Part shown: positions 18,351 through 27,057 of the stretch, piece after piece | How positions within the stretch are numbered: position 1 is the stretch's first letter | Layout: each line of letters opens with the position of its first letter | DNA from: JBEGHD01 sp049334165 | Lineage (GTDB): Bacteria; Bacteroidota; Bacteroidia; Flavobacteriales_D; Sanyastnellaceae | Assembly: GCA_049334165.1 (NCBI GenBank) | Contig: JBEGHD010000010.1 | DNA length: 64,000 nt | Strand: one strand, 5' to 3' | The notes under the pieces: generated by a model | Database searches by the model: none | Seen by the model: the letters and a program-made list of their open reading frames with translations, nothing else | Told to the model about the DNA's origin: nothing | Position numbers and translations under genes: made by a program

Positions 18351-20099
18351 ATGAAACTATCACTTCATCTCATATTACTACTGAGCCTATTTTTAAATTT
18401 TGCTTTAAACTCATTAGGTCAAAATCAACAGGAAGAAGTTGAAATAACTCTATCTATGCGTGTTCTGGACGCTGTTGCTGAAACTCCACTGGAATACGCT
18501 ACAGTTTACAACAAGCGAAATGGAAAGGCCACTATCACCAATCAACACGGTTTTTTTACGCTAAACGAACTTCTGCCAGGTGATACGCTCGTAGTCAGTT
18601 ATGTTGGATACAGCACCTTTAAATCGGTAGTGAGTGAAGTCTTGAAGACGAATTTCATTCTGCTTGAACCGCGGTCCGAACTGGTTGACGAAGCAGTAGT
18701 AATCGGCAGTACTGGCGATCTTTACGAACTATTTGCAAAATCCAGACTCAGCTTTGACGATAATCAAAAGACAGCTAAGACTTACTTCTCTCTAGAATCG
18801 AGAACTCTCGGAAAACGCGTAGAATTACTCGAGTGCTACTACAACGGAATTTACAGCACATATAATGTAGACGCACTGCTGCTCAAAAATGGACGACTCG
18901 CTCTGGAGAAGTACGCCAATAAGTATTTTATCTCGCACGAATCGTCTGACGCCATGTGTATGCACATGCTGTTCGTACCCAACGATCGCTTTCCGGAATC
19001 GCCATTTGGCATGAACAAAAGGAAGCTAAAGAGCATCTACGAACTCAATCTTGAGTCTGGATTTGAAACAGAAGATGGCCGAGAAGCATTAGTTGTTCGC
19101 TTTGAACCCAAAAAGGAAAAACGCAAGCACTTTGCCGGTAGAGCATGGCTAGATGCAGAATCCCAACAGTTGCTTAAAATTGAGCTCGAAATCAAAGAAG
19201 CGGGAATCCATCCTTTCACGCCAATTTTCCTTGAAGACGAAGTGGAACTAGTGAATATGAACATCACCAAAACATTTAAGGAGATGGAAAAACGCATGTT
19301 CGTAGAGTCCATCAATTTTGAGTATCAGGTCCATTACCTCCACACTGATGGGCGCACGGATGTAATCGATACGAAAGCTGTTCTATACGCATACGATTAC
19401 AACGATAGATTTCTCTTACCTATTTATTCTCATGGAAGGCCGAGGGACAACGATTATCGGAAGATTAACTCTATTCCCTACAATCATCTATTCTGGAAGA
19501 ACTTCGATGAGTTTAAGATCAACGATATTCGTACCAGAAACCAACAGTTCATTAACAGTACAAAGTCGATTACAAATCAAACGCTCTTTGACCAAAGGGC
19601 TGCCCAAAAGCGCAGCATCCTCCCCAATCCTCTTCATCACTGGGCACACCAACGATTCATTTTCAACAATCGGCCTTCACCGCGAATGTGGCCCAACCGC
19701 CACTCAGATATTGCCCAGATTTTCCTGGATGTAAATCAGTTTGAAGACAGCTTGCAAATCGTAACGAGCACGCTGATTGATGCGCGAGAAGTGGTAGTGC
19801 GAAACAACGGTAAGTTCACCGACAAGCTCAATATTTATTTCAATCTGTACTTCGATCTGGTTGAACTAGAAAGGCGAAAACTTCAAAAAACGCTGGAAGA
19901 AAACTGCTCGAGTCAGGAAGAGGTGGTTTCTCGATTTCAGCAATTGTGGCAAGACATCGACAAGAGACTAAAAGACTTTGAGCACGAAACCAACAGAGGT
20001 GAATATATGAGTGGCTTAAAGAAATACAACGAACTCATCAAGAAAGAGCTGGGCGTAGATAATTTTTTGTTTTTTGGTCTGAAGATGGATGGGGAGTGA
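18351..20099 (+). CDS. Exported CarboxypepD_reg-like domain protein
   Basis: This 582-residue protein has a signal peptide (about residues 1-23, ending NSLGQ). Residues about 32-110 form a carboxypeptidase-regulatory-like beta-sandwich (MRVLDAVAETPLEYATVYNKRNG, then GFFTLNELLPGDTLVVSYVGY), as at the N-terminus of Bacteroidota outer-membrane proteins. The remaining 470 residues do not form a TonB barrel. They contain a beta-rich segment with YNGIYSTYNVD and RAWLDAESQQLLKIELE, then a helical, charged C-terminus (about 480-580). Related proteins are usually annotated only by the N-terminal domain. It is probably periplasmic; function is unknown. A TTATCTTG sequence near 18315 is a weak promoter candidate. 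Confidence 0.78.
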   Translation: MKLSLHLILLLSLFLNFALNSLGQNQQEEVEITLSMRVLDAVAETPLEYATVYNKRNGKATITNQHGFFTLNELLPGDTLVVSYVGYSTFKSVVSEVLKTNFILLEPRSELVDEAVVIGSTGDLYELFAKSRLSFDDNQKTAKTYFSLESRTLGKRVELLECYYNGIYSTYNVDALLLKNGRLALEKYANKYFISHESSDAMCMHMLFVPNDRFPESPFGMNKRKLKSIYELNLESGFETEDGREALVVRFEPKKEKRKHFAGRAWLDAESQQLLKIELEIKEAGIHPFTPIFLEDEVELVNMNITKTFKEMEKRMFVESINFEYQVHYLHTDGRTDVIDTKAVLYAYDYNDRFLLPIYSHGRPRDNDYRKINSIPYNHLFWKNFDEFKINDIRTRNQQFINSTKSITNQTLFDQRAAQKRSILPNPLHHWAHQRFIFNNRPSPRMWPNRHSDIAQIFLDVNQFEDSLQIVTSTLIDAREVVVRNNGKFTDKLNIYFNLYFDLVELERRKLQKTLEENCSSQEEVVSRFQQLWQDIDKRLKDFEHETNRGEYMSGLKKYNELIKKELGVDNFLFFGLKMDGE

Positions 20100-20106
20100 C
20101 TAACAT

Positions 20107-20634
20107 TTAATTACCAGCCTTAAGGTGCATTTTTATTCTTGACACCAAATTTTCATACTTAACAGTCACACGCGGAATAAAAATGCGATCAGGTGAGTCC
20201 AATGTTGATCCACTCACTTTTGGTCGATAGTATTCCACTTTAGACCAAAAGTTACCTTTAACTATAATGGCACCTTTTGAAGTCTGATCAACCAACGCTA
20301 TCTGTTCCAAAGGAATCTTTCTTTCTTTTAAAAGTGTTCCTGTCATTTTGATTCCTTCAGAGTCAACACTAAAATTTGCATCTCGAAATTTGAGGAGTGT
20401 TTTTTTCAGGCGCTTTTGACTCCACACAAAGGATATGATAAAAATGAAAGAGGTTCCAATAGAAAAAAGTAAGACTGGGAAACTACTGTCAAGCTGTATT
20501 ATTACAAGACTGAATAAGACCAAGATCACTGTGAATAACACCCAAGCGATAATCGCTCTTCTTTGCATAAATAAGTTCAGATAACGGTCAAAGCTTCTTG
20601 AATCGACCTGAAATACTTCCTCGGTAGGTGTCAT
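20107..20634 (-). CDS. Two-helix membrane protein, YcxB/PH-like
   Basis: This 175-residue protein has two adjacent transmembrane helices (about residues 28-47 and 52-70), followed by a soluble beta-rich domain. That domain contains FSVDSEGIKMTG, KIPLEQIALVDQTSKGAIIV and RIFIPR, the layout of YcxB-like and bacterial PH-domain membrane proteins. Function is unknown. It lies 54 bases downstream of the DsbA-like gene on the same strand and may be the last gene of the export/glycan operon. Its stop is 7 bases from the convergent CarboxypepD_reg-like gene. Confidence 0.65.
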   Translation of the reverse strand: MTPTEEVFQVDSRSFDRYLNLFMQRRAIIAWVLFTVILVLFSLVIIQLDSSFPVLLFSIGTSFIFIISFVWSQKRLKKTLLKFRDANFSVDSEGIKMTGTLLKERKIPLEQIALVDQTSKGAIIVKGNFWSKVEYYRPKVSGSTLDSPDRIFIPRVTVKYENLVSRIKMHLKAGN

Positions 20635-20688
20635 GTCAATCAGATTACTTTTTCAGCTGCAGCATCAAGTATGATAACCAGCTGAGAT

Positions 20689-21339
20689 TTACTCCTTCAC
20701 CGTCTGCCACTCTTCAAAAGATTGGCGGAGTGCACCCAAAAAAGTCTCGGGTTGCTGGGCTCCCGTCACGCTGTACTTATCATTGAACACGAAATAAGGA
20801 ACTCCAGAGACTCCAATTTGCTGTGCTTCGTAGATGTCGTGACGGACTTCCTGCTCCAGTTCTTTACTGTTCTGAGCGCTTTTCCATTCGTCTTCACTGA
20901 GTCCTAATTCTGAAATCAATTCGTTTAGAACGGCAGCATCATCAACGTTTTTTCCGTCTCTGAAATAAGCTTCAAAGATTAACTCCTTGGCTTCATTTTG
21001 CTTTCCGTGATTTTTTGCAAAGTGTAAAAAGCAATGTGCCCTGAAAGAATTGGCAACAACAACGTCATCGAAATTGTAAGTCAGCCCGACTTGCTTTCCT
21101 GCTTCAGACAGCTGAGCGTTCATCTTCCTGGCTTGTTCTACCGGGAAACCTTTCACCTTTGCAAGGTGCTCAGCAAGGTTGGCAGTCGTATCGGTTTCGA
21201 TGCCTGGCTGCAGCTGAAAGCTTTTCCAGACCACTTCCACCTGATCACTGTGCTCGAACTCTTCCAATGCCATTTCAAACTTCCGCTTTCCCAGGTAGCA
21301 AAAAGGGCAAAGCACATCGCTCCAAACTTCTACTTTCAT
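20689..21339 (-). CDS. DsbA/FrnE-family thiol oxidoreductase
   Basis: The start is set at 21339, giving MKVEVWSDVLCPFCYLGKRK, the usual beginning of this family; the frame is open to 21393 without a recognisable N-terminus. The CPFC motif near residue 12 is the redox-active thioredoxin-fold site. The helical insertion and the late cis-Pro loop (GVSGVPYFVFNDKY) match the DSBA-like/FrnE/2-hydroxychromene-2-carboxylate isomerase group. At 216 residues it has normal length. No signal peptide is seen, so it is predicted to be cytoplasmic, like FrnE, rather than a periplasmic disulfide-forming DsbA. Its substrate is unknown. Confidence 0.88.
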   Translation of the reverse strand: MKVEVWSDVLCPFCYLGKRKFEMALEEFEHSDQVEVVWKSFQLQPGIETDTTANLAEHLAKVKGFPVEQARKMNAQLSEAGKQVGLTYNFDDVVVANSFRAHCFLHFAKNHGKQNEAKELIFEAYFRDGKNVDDAAVLNELISELGLSEDEWKSAQNSKELEQEVRHDIYEAQQIGVSGVPYFVFNDKYSVTGAQQPETFLGALRQSFEEWQTVKE

Positions 21340-21399
21340 CTTCTCCACTTCTAAAAAATCTTTATTGGTTTCAACACCACCTGGAACAGACACGGAGTT

Positions 21400-22395
21400 T
21401 CAGTTGTTCGGCATCACTTTCTCTGTTGGCTCAACCTTCTCCTCTTCTACCTCACCAAGCCATTTCGATTTGTCTTCAGGAAGCTTCACCTCGTAAGCCT
21501 TTCCAGTGCGGTTATTCAGGTAAGACTCACGCAGCCAGGGATTCAGGGTTTTCAGTGTTTTGTAGTTAATGCCGCGTTCGTTGGCCCAGATAGCAAAATT
21601 CTCCACCGAGTAGTCCACAGTGTCAATCACTGTTTCGTAGGGAGGATAAAGATCTTTTGGACGAAGGTGGAAACCATAATTTCCTGAGTTGTTGAGAATT
21701 TCTTTGACGGCAAGAATGCGGTAAACGTAGCGTCCTGTTTCTGCATTGAGCAGCAAATCCCAGTAGCGATCAACCTTTTGACGGGCCAACTGGCGATTCA
21801 CTCCCGCTCTACCCATGTTGTAGGAAGCAGCCACCAGTGACCAGTCTCCGTAAATTTCATAGGCATCTTTCAAATACTCACAAGCGGCTGCTGTAGACTT
21901 CTCCACGTTGTAGCGCTCATCGACTTCGTTGTTGATTTCAAGTCCGTACTCGCGACCAGTAGATTCCAAAAATTGCCAGAATCCTGTAGCTCCTGCTGGA
22001 GAAACCACATTTTCAAAACCACTTTCGATCAGCGACAGGTACTTAAAATCTTCGGGCACGCCATTCTCTTTCAAAATTGGTTCGATTACCGGAAACCATC
22101 TGTTAGCACGCTTGTGCATCAAGAAAGTGTTCGAATGCCAGTAGGTGTTTACCAGCAACTCGCGATCAAGCTTTTCCTTAACATCAATTTGATTCAGCGG
22201 AACATCTTCTCCTGCAAAGGTCATCTCCTCAGGAGTGGAGAGGCTGTAAACTTTATAATTACTTTTTACATGGTCGTTGTAGAGGTCATCTTCACGCTTT
22301 TCTTCAGCAGAAAAACTAGACAAATAAAGGATTCCAGAAATGGCAAGGACTCCTCCAAAAAGGAAGGCCCAACGAGAGGTGGATGCTGTTTTCAT
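21400..22395 (-). CDS. Lytic transglycosylase (SLT/GH23 family, MltD-like)
   Basis: This 331-residue protein has an N-terminal signal anchor (about residues 9-27). Residues about 100-235 form an SLT domain: LIESGFENVVSPAGATGFWQ contains the catalytic Glu, followed by YNVEKSTAAACEYL and AASYNMGRAGV, all hallmarks of family 1D/1E enzymes. It should cleave the glycan strand of peptidoglycan in the periplasm, forming 1,6-anhydro-muramoyl ends. The C-terminal tail holds no clear LysM repeat, although TLNPWLRESYL resembles a degenerate one. Only 5 bases separate it from the upstream GT4-like gene, so the two are almost surely co-transcribed. Confidence 0.9.
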   Translation of the reverse strand: MKTASTSRWAFLFGGVLAISGILYLSSFSAEEKREDDLYNDHVKSNYKVYSLSTPEEMTFAGEDVPLNQIDVKEKLDRELLVNTYWHSNTFLMHKRANRWFPVIEPILKENGVPEDFKYLSLIESGFENVVSPAGATGFWQFLESTGREYGLEINNEVDERYNVEKSTAAACEYLKDAYEIYGDWSLVAASYNMGRAGVNRQLARQKVDRYWDLLLNAETGRYVYRILAVKEILNNSGNYGFHLRPKDLYPPYETVIDTVDYSVENFAIWANERGINYKTLKTLNPWLRESYLNNRTGKAYEVKLPEDKSKWLGEVEEEKVEPTEKVMPNN

Positions 22396-22400
22396 TTTAT

Positions 22401-23471
22401 TTAATAAGAGTACTTTTTTCGTTGTAAATTCTTACGTGCGATCAATAAGAAAGTTAAAAATAGGAAGATTGGATATCCGATAAACACAAGAGACAAAATA
22501 GTTGTCCACTGACCGATGTAGTAAGCCGCGTAAACCGCCATCACAAAGTGTATAACGGTGAGAAAGCTAAAAATGGATGCCACCAGGTTTTTCTCTACTC
22601 CGAAGTAGTGGAGTTGCCAGGCAAGCTGGTCCTTTTTCTTCGCTTTAAGTGAATATTTAGAAATCATCCTGTTGGCAAAAACCAATGCGCTGGCGAGCAA
22701 AGGCAAAAGAAACACGTAGAGTGCAACGGCCAGCCCGTTGTAGCCTCCGGTCGTGGCTTTCACTCCCTGTCCATTCCAGCAAATCAGGATCGAGAAAACA
22801 GCGAGAAGAAATCCCACAAGCTGACTTCCGCTTACGCCAAGGCCCAGCCTGGCGGGAAACCAGTTGAAAAACAAAAATGCCATCAGGCTGGCCCAAAGCG
22901 AGCCAAGCAAAATAAGTGAAAGTGAATCGGCAAAACCTGTGACCGACAGGTGAAGCATAAAAAAGACTGAGGTGAAAGCGGCAACAAGAGTGGCTATCGC
23001 GTTCATGCTGTTGAGCCACCGAATGGCGTTCATCAGCCACATCACCCAGATTACCGTAATTAGTGAATTCACCCAGTCCAGCTCGGATATTTCAATCTTA
23101 AGGCTACTCACAGCAAGAGCCAATCCGCACAGTAGTTGAAAGAGAAAAAGAAAATTCAGTTTGAGCTTTCTCAGGTCTATGAGGAAACCAGTGACAAAAG
23201 CCAGGATTGTGAGGATTGAAATAATTAAAAACTGGGATTGATTCAAAAAATGGAGTTCGAACTGAATGCTTCCACTCACAGCTCCAAGCACGAGCACAAG
23301 GATAATTCCTACCCCTCCGAACCACGGAGTTCTGAGTTTTATAAACTTTCGGATTCTACCGGATGGAACCTCTCTAATACGATCGAAAAAATTTCTGAGA
23401 AGAATTTGATAGGTGGCCACGGCCAGAGCGAAGAGTACGAAAAGCAAAATTGCAAAGTAGGTCTTCATCAC
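22401..23471 (-). CDS. GT4 (WecA/MraY-type) membrane protein lacking catalytic aspartates, probable pseudoenzyme
   Basis: This 356-residue protein has about ten hydrophobic segments and overall matches the polyprenyl-phosphate sugar-1-phosphate transferase fold: TPWFGGVGI (48-56), NAIRWLNSMNAIA (148-160), FNWFPARLGLGVSGS (202-216), then GFLLA. Each catalytic motif is altered compared with the family: the usual DD is ID (98-99), DGxDG is NSMNA (154-158), the Mg-binding GDSGS is GVSGS (212-216), and the His-rich last loop reads DQLAWQLHYFG. It is therefore unlikely to transfer a sugar phosphate. The frame is intact and tightly spaced between rfbC and the transglycosylase gene, so it is not a decaying pseudogene. 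It might bind undecaprenyl phosphate or regulate a partner; this is inference. Confidence 0.75.
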   Translation of the reverse strand: MMKTYFAILLFVLFALAVATYQILLRNFFDRIREVPSGRIRKFIKLRTPWFGGVGIILVLVLGAVSGSIQFELHFLNQSQFLIISILTILAFVTGFLIDLRKLKLNFLFLFQLLCGLALAVSSLKIEISELDWVNSLITVIWVMWLMNAIRWLNSMNAIATLVAAFTSVFFMLHLSVTGFADSLSLILLGSLWASLMAFLFFNWFPARLGLGVSGSQLVGFLLAVFSILICWNGQGVKATTGGYNGLAVALYVFLLPLLASALVFANRMISKYSLKAKKKDQLAWQLHYFGVEKNLVASIFSFLTVIHFVMAVYAAYYIGQWTTILSLVFIGYPIFLFLTFLLIARKNLQRKKYSY

Positions 23472-23493
23472 CCTGGTGTTTTCATTTTAATAG

Positions 23494-24045
23494 TTAGTAG
23501 CGAAAGGGAGAACGAAATTTGCTCAAAGACATTGCTTGCTGATCTTTCTCAGAGAGAAGCGGCTTTTCTACTTCCCAGTCGATTCCGATTTCAGGATCGT
23601 TCCAGGCGATTCCATTCTCTGTCTCGGGATGGTAGTAGTCTGAGCACTTGTAGGAGAAAATTGTGTTTGGCTCCAGTGTCAAAAAGCCGTGAGCCATTCC
23701 CTTCGGTACAAAAAACTGGCGCTTGTTTTCTGCCGAAAGCAAACACTTTTCAAATTTGCCATAAGTCGGTGACCCCTGGCGCAAATCGACAACAACGTCA
23801 AGAACGCTTCCCTGTACTACCCGAACCAACTTGTCTTGCGCATGTGGCGGCTCCTGAAAGTGCAAACCGCGAAGTACGTGAGCTCCAGACATCGATTCGT
23901 TGTCTTGCACAAAGTCGATATCCATTCCTGTTTTTTCCACAAAAGTCTTTCGATTGAAAGACTCGAAAAAATAGCCACGTTCGTCTGCAAACACTCGAGG
24001 TTCGATGATCAAAACATCTCTGATGGCTGTCTTCTCAATTTTCAT
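23494..24045 (-). CDS. rfbC: dTDP-4-dehydrorhamnose 3,5-epimerase
   Basis: This is a 183-residue RmlC/RfbC cupin of normal length. Motifs include DERGYFFESFN, LRGLHFQEPPHAQDKLVRV (with the catalytic-region His), GSVLDVVVDLR, FVPKGMAHGFLTL and the late ENGIAWNDPEIGIDW. It catalyses the third step of dTDP-L-rhamnose synthesis. RfbA, RfbB and RfbD are not in the window, so they must lie elsewhere if the pathway is complete. It lies 22 bases upstream of the GT4-like gene and 33 bases after the Wza-like gene. A TAACTTTTG element ends 4 bases before its ATG. Confidence 0.95.
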   Translation of the reverse strand: MKIEKTAIRDVLIIEPRVFADERGYFFESFNRKTFVEKTGMDIDFVQDNESMSGAHVLRGLHFQEPPHAQDKLVRVVQGSVLDVVVDLRQGSPTYGKFEKCLLSAENKRQFFVPKGMAHGFLTLEPNTIFSYKCSDYYHPETENGIAWNDPEIGIDWEVEKPLLSEKDQQAMSLSKFRSPFRY

Positions 24046-24078
24046 AAAGCAAAAGTTACCCCAAAGGGTCGTTAAAGT

Positions 24079-24858
24079 TTAAAAGTCTCGGTTGAGGATC
24101 GTGTAGAGCAAAGCTAAACTGGAGACTAGTGACACAATTGGCGCTACGTCTCTCAGAATCTCACTAGCAAGCTGTGGCACTGGTTGTACGTAAATAATGT
24201 CGTTTGCCTGCACCGTCATGTTCGCGTATTCTATTCCCTCGATTGTGGAAAGATCCATTTCAAAGATCTCCTCTTCCTGTAATTTTCCACCTCGTCTAAT
24301 CAATTTGATTTTACTGGCGTTTCCGCGGCTCGACAATCCGCCAGCCAAAGCCAGCGCTTCAATCACCGTGGTGTTGTTGTTCTCCAGTGTGATCACCATG
24401 GCGTCACCTCCACTACCTGGGAAAACGATCACCCGGTTGTTCATTACATCGATCTGAACGTATGGTTCATTGTAGAATTCAGAATAACGCTCTTCGAGCA
24501 TTTTCTTTGCCTCCTTGAGTGTGTAGCCGGCAATCTCAATTTCTCCAATTTCCGGGAAATCGAGACTACCATCCGAGCGAACGATGTATTGGATGTCACC
24601 AAGTCTTCGGGTCATATTGGCATTTCCACCAGATCCACCTGCAGTCATTTCAATGAGCTGGTGTCCTTTATTGGTGTACACCCTGAGCATAAGAATATCG
24701 TTGGGAGAAATCTGGTAATCTGCGCTAACGCTATCTACCGGTGCCTGGTCAAACTCGTAGCCTCGAGGAGTTTTGAACATCAGGTCGCTGTTTACTCCAC
24801 AGCTCGATGCCAGAACTGAAATGCACAAAAACCAGAAAAAGTATTTCATTGATTTCAT
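24079..24858 (-). CDS. Polysaccharide export lipoprotein (Wza-like, SLBB domains)
   Basis: This 259-residue protein starts with a signal ending in a lipobox (LASSC, Cys near residue 20), predicting an outer-membrane lipoprotein. A Poly_export domain follows (YQISPNDILMLRVY, then SDGSLDFPEIGEIEIAGYTLKEAKKML), with an SLBB-like segment (ALALAGGLSSRGNASKIKLIRRGG). The end is a hydrophobic segment (IVSLVSSLALLYTIL), as in Wza-type barrels. It should form part of the channel through which an extracellular polysaccharide leaves the cell. The partner Wzc-type tyrosine kinase is not beside it. The ATG at 24849 is an alternative start. It is probably the first gene of a minus-strand operon reaching to 20107. 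Confidence 0.92.
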   Translation of the reverse strand: MKSMKYFFWFLCISVLASSCGVNSDLMFKTPRGYEFDQAPVDSVSADYQISPNDILMLRVYTNKGHQLIEMTAGGSGGNANMTRRLGDIQYIVRSDGSLDFPEIGEIEIAGYTLKEAKKMLEERYSEFYNEPYVQIDVMNNRVIVFPGSGGDAMVITLENNNTTVIEALALAGGLSSRGNASKIKLIRRGGKLQEEEIFEMDLSTIEGIEYANMTVQANDIIYVQPVPQLASEILRDVAPIVSLVSSLALLYTILNRDF

Positions 24859-24951
24859 TAAATCTCACTCTAATTGTGTGAAACGAAGTCCGCCTCAAAT
24901 TTTTAGCTCTTTCATTTTGGCGAAGGCAAAATCGTGAAGCGCTGCTTCCGG

Positions 24952-24959
24952 CAAAAGTA
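24952..24959 (-). promoter_or_regulatory. -7 box upstream of the polysaccharide-export operon
   Basis: TACTTTTG on the minus strand matches TAnnTTTG and lies about 95 bases upstream of the Wza-like start, in the 243-base gap that separates two divergent transcripts. No convincing -33 TTG is seen at the normal distance. Confidence 0.4.
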
Positions 24960-25079
24960 ACAAAATGAGTCTCCTTGCCTACTTTTCGAGTGAACAAAAG
25001 AATCGCGAGAGCTCTCAAAAAACATCACCCAACCTTATTTAGTTAGAATGGTGAAACAACACATTGAATGTCGGCCATG

Positions 25080-25100
25080 GTGAAATGCACAGAATTTCAC
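25080..25100. repeat. Short inverted repeat upstream of the CoA-binding protein gene
   Basis: GTGAAAT and ATTTCAC form a perfect 7-bp inverted repeat around a 7-nt spacer, 37 bases before the start at 25138. It has no T-run and could be an operator or chance. Confidence 0.3.
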
Positions 25101-25137
25101 GATGTTCGCAAAGCAAAACGTACAAAAGCTAATGGCA

Positions 25138-25497
25138 ATGAAGAAAACAGTAGTGATCGGAGCAAGCCCAAACCCAAACAGATATGCCCACAGAGCCACT
25201 ATTCAACTGGCTAAAAATGGCCATGAAGTAATTCCAGTTGGGTTGCGAAAAGGCGAAATCAACGGAATTGAAATAGTGACAGATCGGCCGGAAATTGAGG
25301 ACGTGGACACAGTAACGCTCTACGTTGGGCCGAAGCATCAGGATAGCTGGAAAGCTTACATCGACAAGCTTCGTCCAAAGCGTATCATTTTTAATCCCGG
25401 GACTCAAAACCCTGAATTTGAAAAGCATTTTTCTGACCAGGGGATCGAAGTGGAACACGCCTGCACTTTGGTGCAACTTTCAATAGGAAACTACTGA
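25138..25497 (+). CDS. CoA-binding domain protein (YccU-like)
   Basis: The start is taken at the third nearby ATG, giving MKKTVVIGASPNPNRYAHRA, the family's usual opening; ATGs at 25132 and 25102 are also in frame. The roughly 119-residue protein is a single Rossmann domain with VIGASPNPNRY, HEVIPVGLRKGEI and KRIIFNPGTQN. These match the small CoA-binding proteins related to the N-terminus of succinyl-CoA synthetase alpha. It binds CoA by family; the cellular role is unknown. It leads a three-gene cluster with the acetyltransferase (2-base gap) and mltG. Confidence 0.88.
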   Translation: MKKTVVIGASPNPNRYAHRATIQLAKNGHEVIPVGLRKGEINGIEIVTDRPEIEDVDTVTLYVGPKHQDSWKAYIDKLRPKRIIFNPGTQNPEFEKHFSDQGIEVEHACTLVQLSIGNY

Positions 25498-25499
25498 GA

Positions 25500-26024
25500 A
25501 TGATCAAAGGCGAAAACGTTTACCTCCGGGCACTGGAGCCAGCCGACCTGAAGTTTCTCTATCAGGCAGAAAATGATCGTGAGATTTGGCGAGTAAGCAA
25601 CACTACCACCCCATTTAGCAAACAAGTCTTGAAGAACTACATCGAAAGCGTTCAGGATATTTACACAGACAAGCAGCTTCGACTCATCATCTGTCGGAAA
25701 TCGGATAGTGAGCCACTGGGAATGATCGACTTGTTCGATTTTGAAGCGCGTCACGAAAAAGCTGGCGTTGGAATTTGGATCGTGAGCGCTGCTGAACGGA
25801 AAAAAGGTTTTGCTGAAGAATCCCTTCGACTTGTAATCGACTACGCCTTCAATACGCTGTTTCTACATCAGCTCTACTGCGGTGTCTTAAAAAACAATGA
25901 AGCAAGCATTAATTTGTTTGAGAAATGTGGATTTTTGCAAACCGGAACAAAAAAAGACTGGGTAAAAACGCCCTCGGGCTGGGAAGATGAAATCCAGTAT
26001 CAGTTGATCAACACAGGTGAATGA
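25500..26024 (+). CDS. GNAT-family N-acetyltransferase (RimJ/RimL/SpeG type)
   Basis: This is a 174-residue single-domain GNAT. The beginning (MIKGENVYLRALEPADL) and the acetyl-CoA pyrophosphate-binding region (VSAAERKKGFAEESLRLVIDYAF) match, followed by LYCGVLKNNEASINLFEKCGF, the typical motif B. This group includes ribosomal-protein alanine acetyltransferases and spermidine acetyltransferase; the substrate cannot be assigned. The gene begins 2 bases after the CoA-binding protein stop, and its TGA overlaps the ATG of mltG (ATGA), so translation of the two is probably coupled. Confidence 0.9.
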   Translation: MIKGENVYLRALEPADLKFLYQAENDREIWRVSNTTTPFSKQVLKNYIESVQDIYTDKQLRLIICRKSDSEPLGMIDLFDFEARHEKAGVGIWIVSAAERKKGFAEESLRLVIDYAFNTLFLHQLYCGVLKNNEASINLFEKCGFLQTGTKKDWVKTPSGWEDEIQYQLINTGE

Positions 26025-27043
26025 AAGCACTAAAGATTCTTTTTGTAATCCTAATTATTGCTGCTGCAATTGCAGGTGGTTACGCGTACAAGTCAATCTA
26101 CATGTCGAACACATCTTTTGAAGAAAATGAAAAGGTGGTTTTGATCTATACGGGCCAGAGCTATGGTGAGGTTGTAGCTTCGCTAGAAGAGAAAGTTCTG
26201 AAAGATGTGTCTTCATTCGACTGGGTGGCGGATTTGAAATCTTACCCGGAGCTAGTTAAACCCGGTCGATACAGTATTCCCAAAGGATCTTCGAACAATG
26301 ACATTGTAAATAAATTGAGACTGGGAGAGCAAGACCCGGTGATGGTCACTTTTAACAACGTTCGGACTGAGGAAGAACTGGCCGGTAAAATTGCTGATGA
26401 CCTGGAAGCCGACTCTCTTATTTTTCTAGAAGTACTTAAGGACCGAAAGCTCATGCGGGAATTGGGTTTTGAAAAAGAGACTTACCCTGCAATGTTTATC
26501 CCAAACAGCTACGAAATGTACTGGACTACCAAACCGGAAAGTTTTGTAGAACGAATGAAAAAAGAGTACGACCGGTTTTGGAATGACGAAAGAAGAAGAA
26601 AGGCCGATGCAATCAAGTTCACACCTGAAGAAGTAGTTACGCTCGCGTCCATTGTTCAGGCTGAAACCTCACAAAAAGACGAAGCACCAAAAATTGCCGG
26701 AGTTTACCTGAACCGTATTAGAAAAGGAATCCCATTACAGGCAGATCCAACGCTGATTTTTGCCCTTGGCGATTTTAGCATCAAACGCGTGTTAAACAAG
26801 CACAAGGAAATCGACTCTCCGTACAATACTTACAAATTTGCAGGTCTTCCGCCAGGGCCTATCAACTACCCAATGCCTAATTATGTGGATGCTGTTTTGA
26901 ATGCAGAAAATCACGACTACTATTATTTTTGTGCGAAGCCAGATTTCAGCGGATACCACAACTTCTCAAAGTCTTACTCACAACATTTGATTTACGCCAG
27001 AGAGTATCAAAGAGAACTAAACAAGAGAAGGATTTATCAGTAA
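26021..27043 (+). CDS. mltG: Endolytic murein transglycosylase MltG
   Basis: This 340-residue protein has one N-terminal transmembrane helix (about residues 4-22) followed by a YceG domain. A LysM-like part is present (PGRYSIPKGSSNNDIVNKL), as is the catalytic region IVQAETSQKDEAPKIAGVYL with the active-site Glu. LQADPTLIFALGD and FAGLPPGPINYP are also diagnostic. It cleaves nascent glycan strands at the cytoplasmic membrane and so limits strand length. It overlaps the acetyltransferase gene by 4 bases and its stop is 14 bases from the convergent hybrid kinase gene. Confidence 0.95.
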   Translation: MKALKILFVILIIAAAIAGGYAYKSIYMSNTSFEENEKVVLIYTGQSYGEVVASLEEKVLKDVSSFDWVADLKSYPELVKPGRYSIPKGSSNNDIVNKLRLGEQDPVMVTFNNVRTEEELAGKIADDLEADSLIFLEVLKDRKLMRELGFEKETYPAMFIPNSYEMYWTTKPESFVERMKKEYDRFWNDERRRKADAIKFTPEEVVTLASIVQAETSQKDEAPKIAGVYLNRIRKGIPLQADPTLIFALGDFSIKRVLNKHKEIDSPYNTYKFAGLPPGPINYPMPNYVDAVLNAENHDYYYFCAKPDFSGYHNFSKSYSQHLIYAREYQRELNKRRIYQ

Positions 27044-27057
27044 ACCAGATCGAGGTT

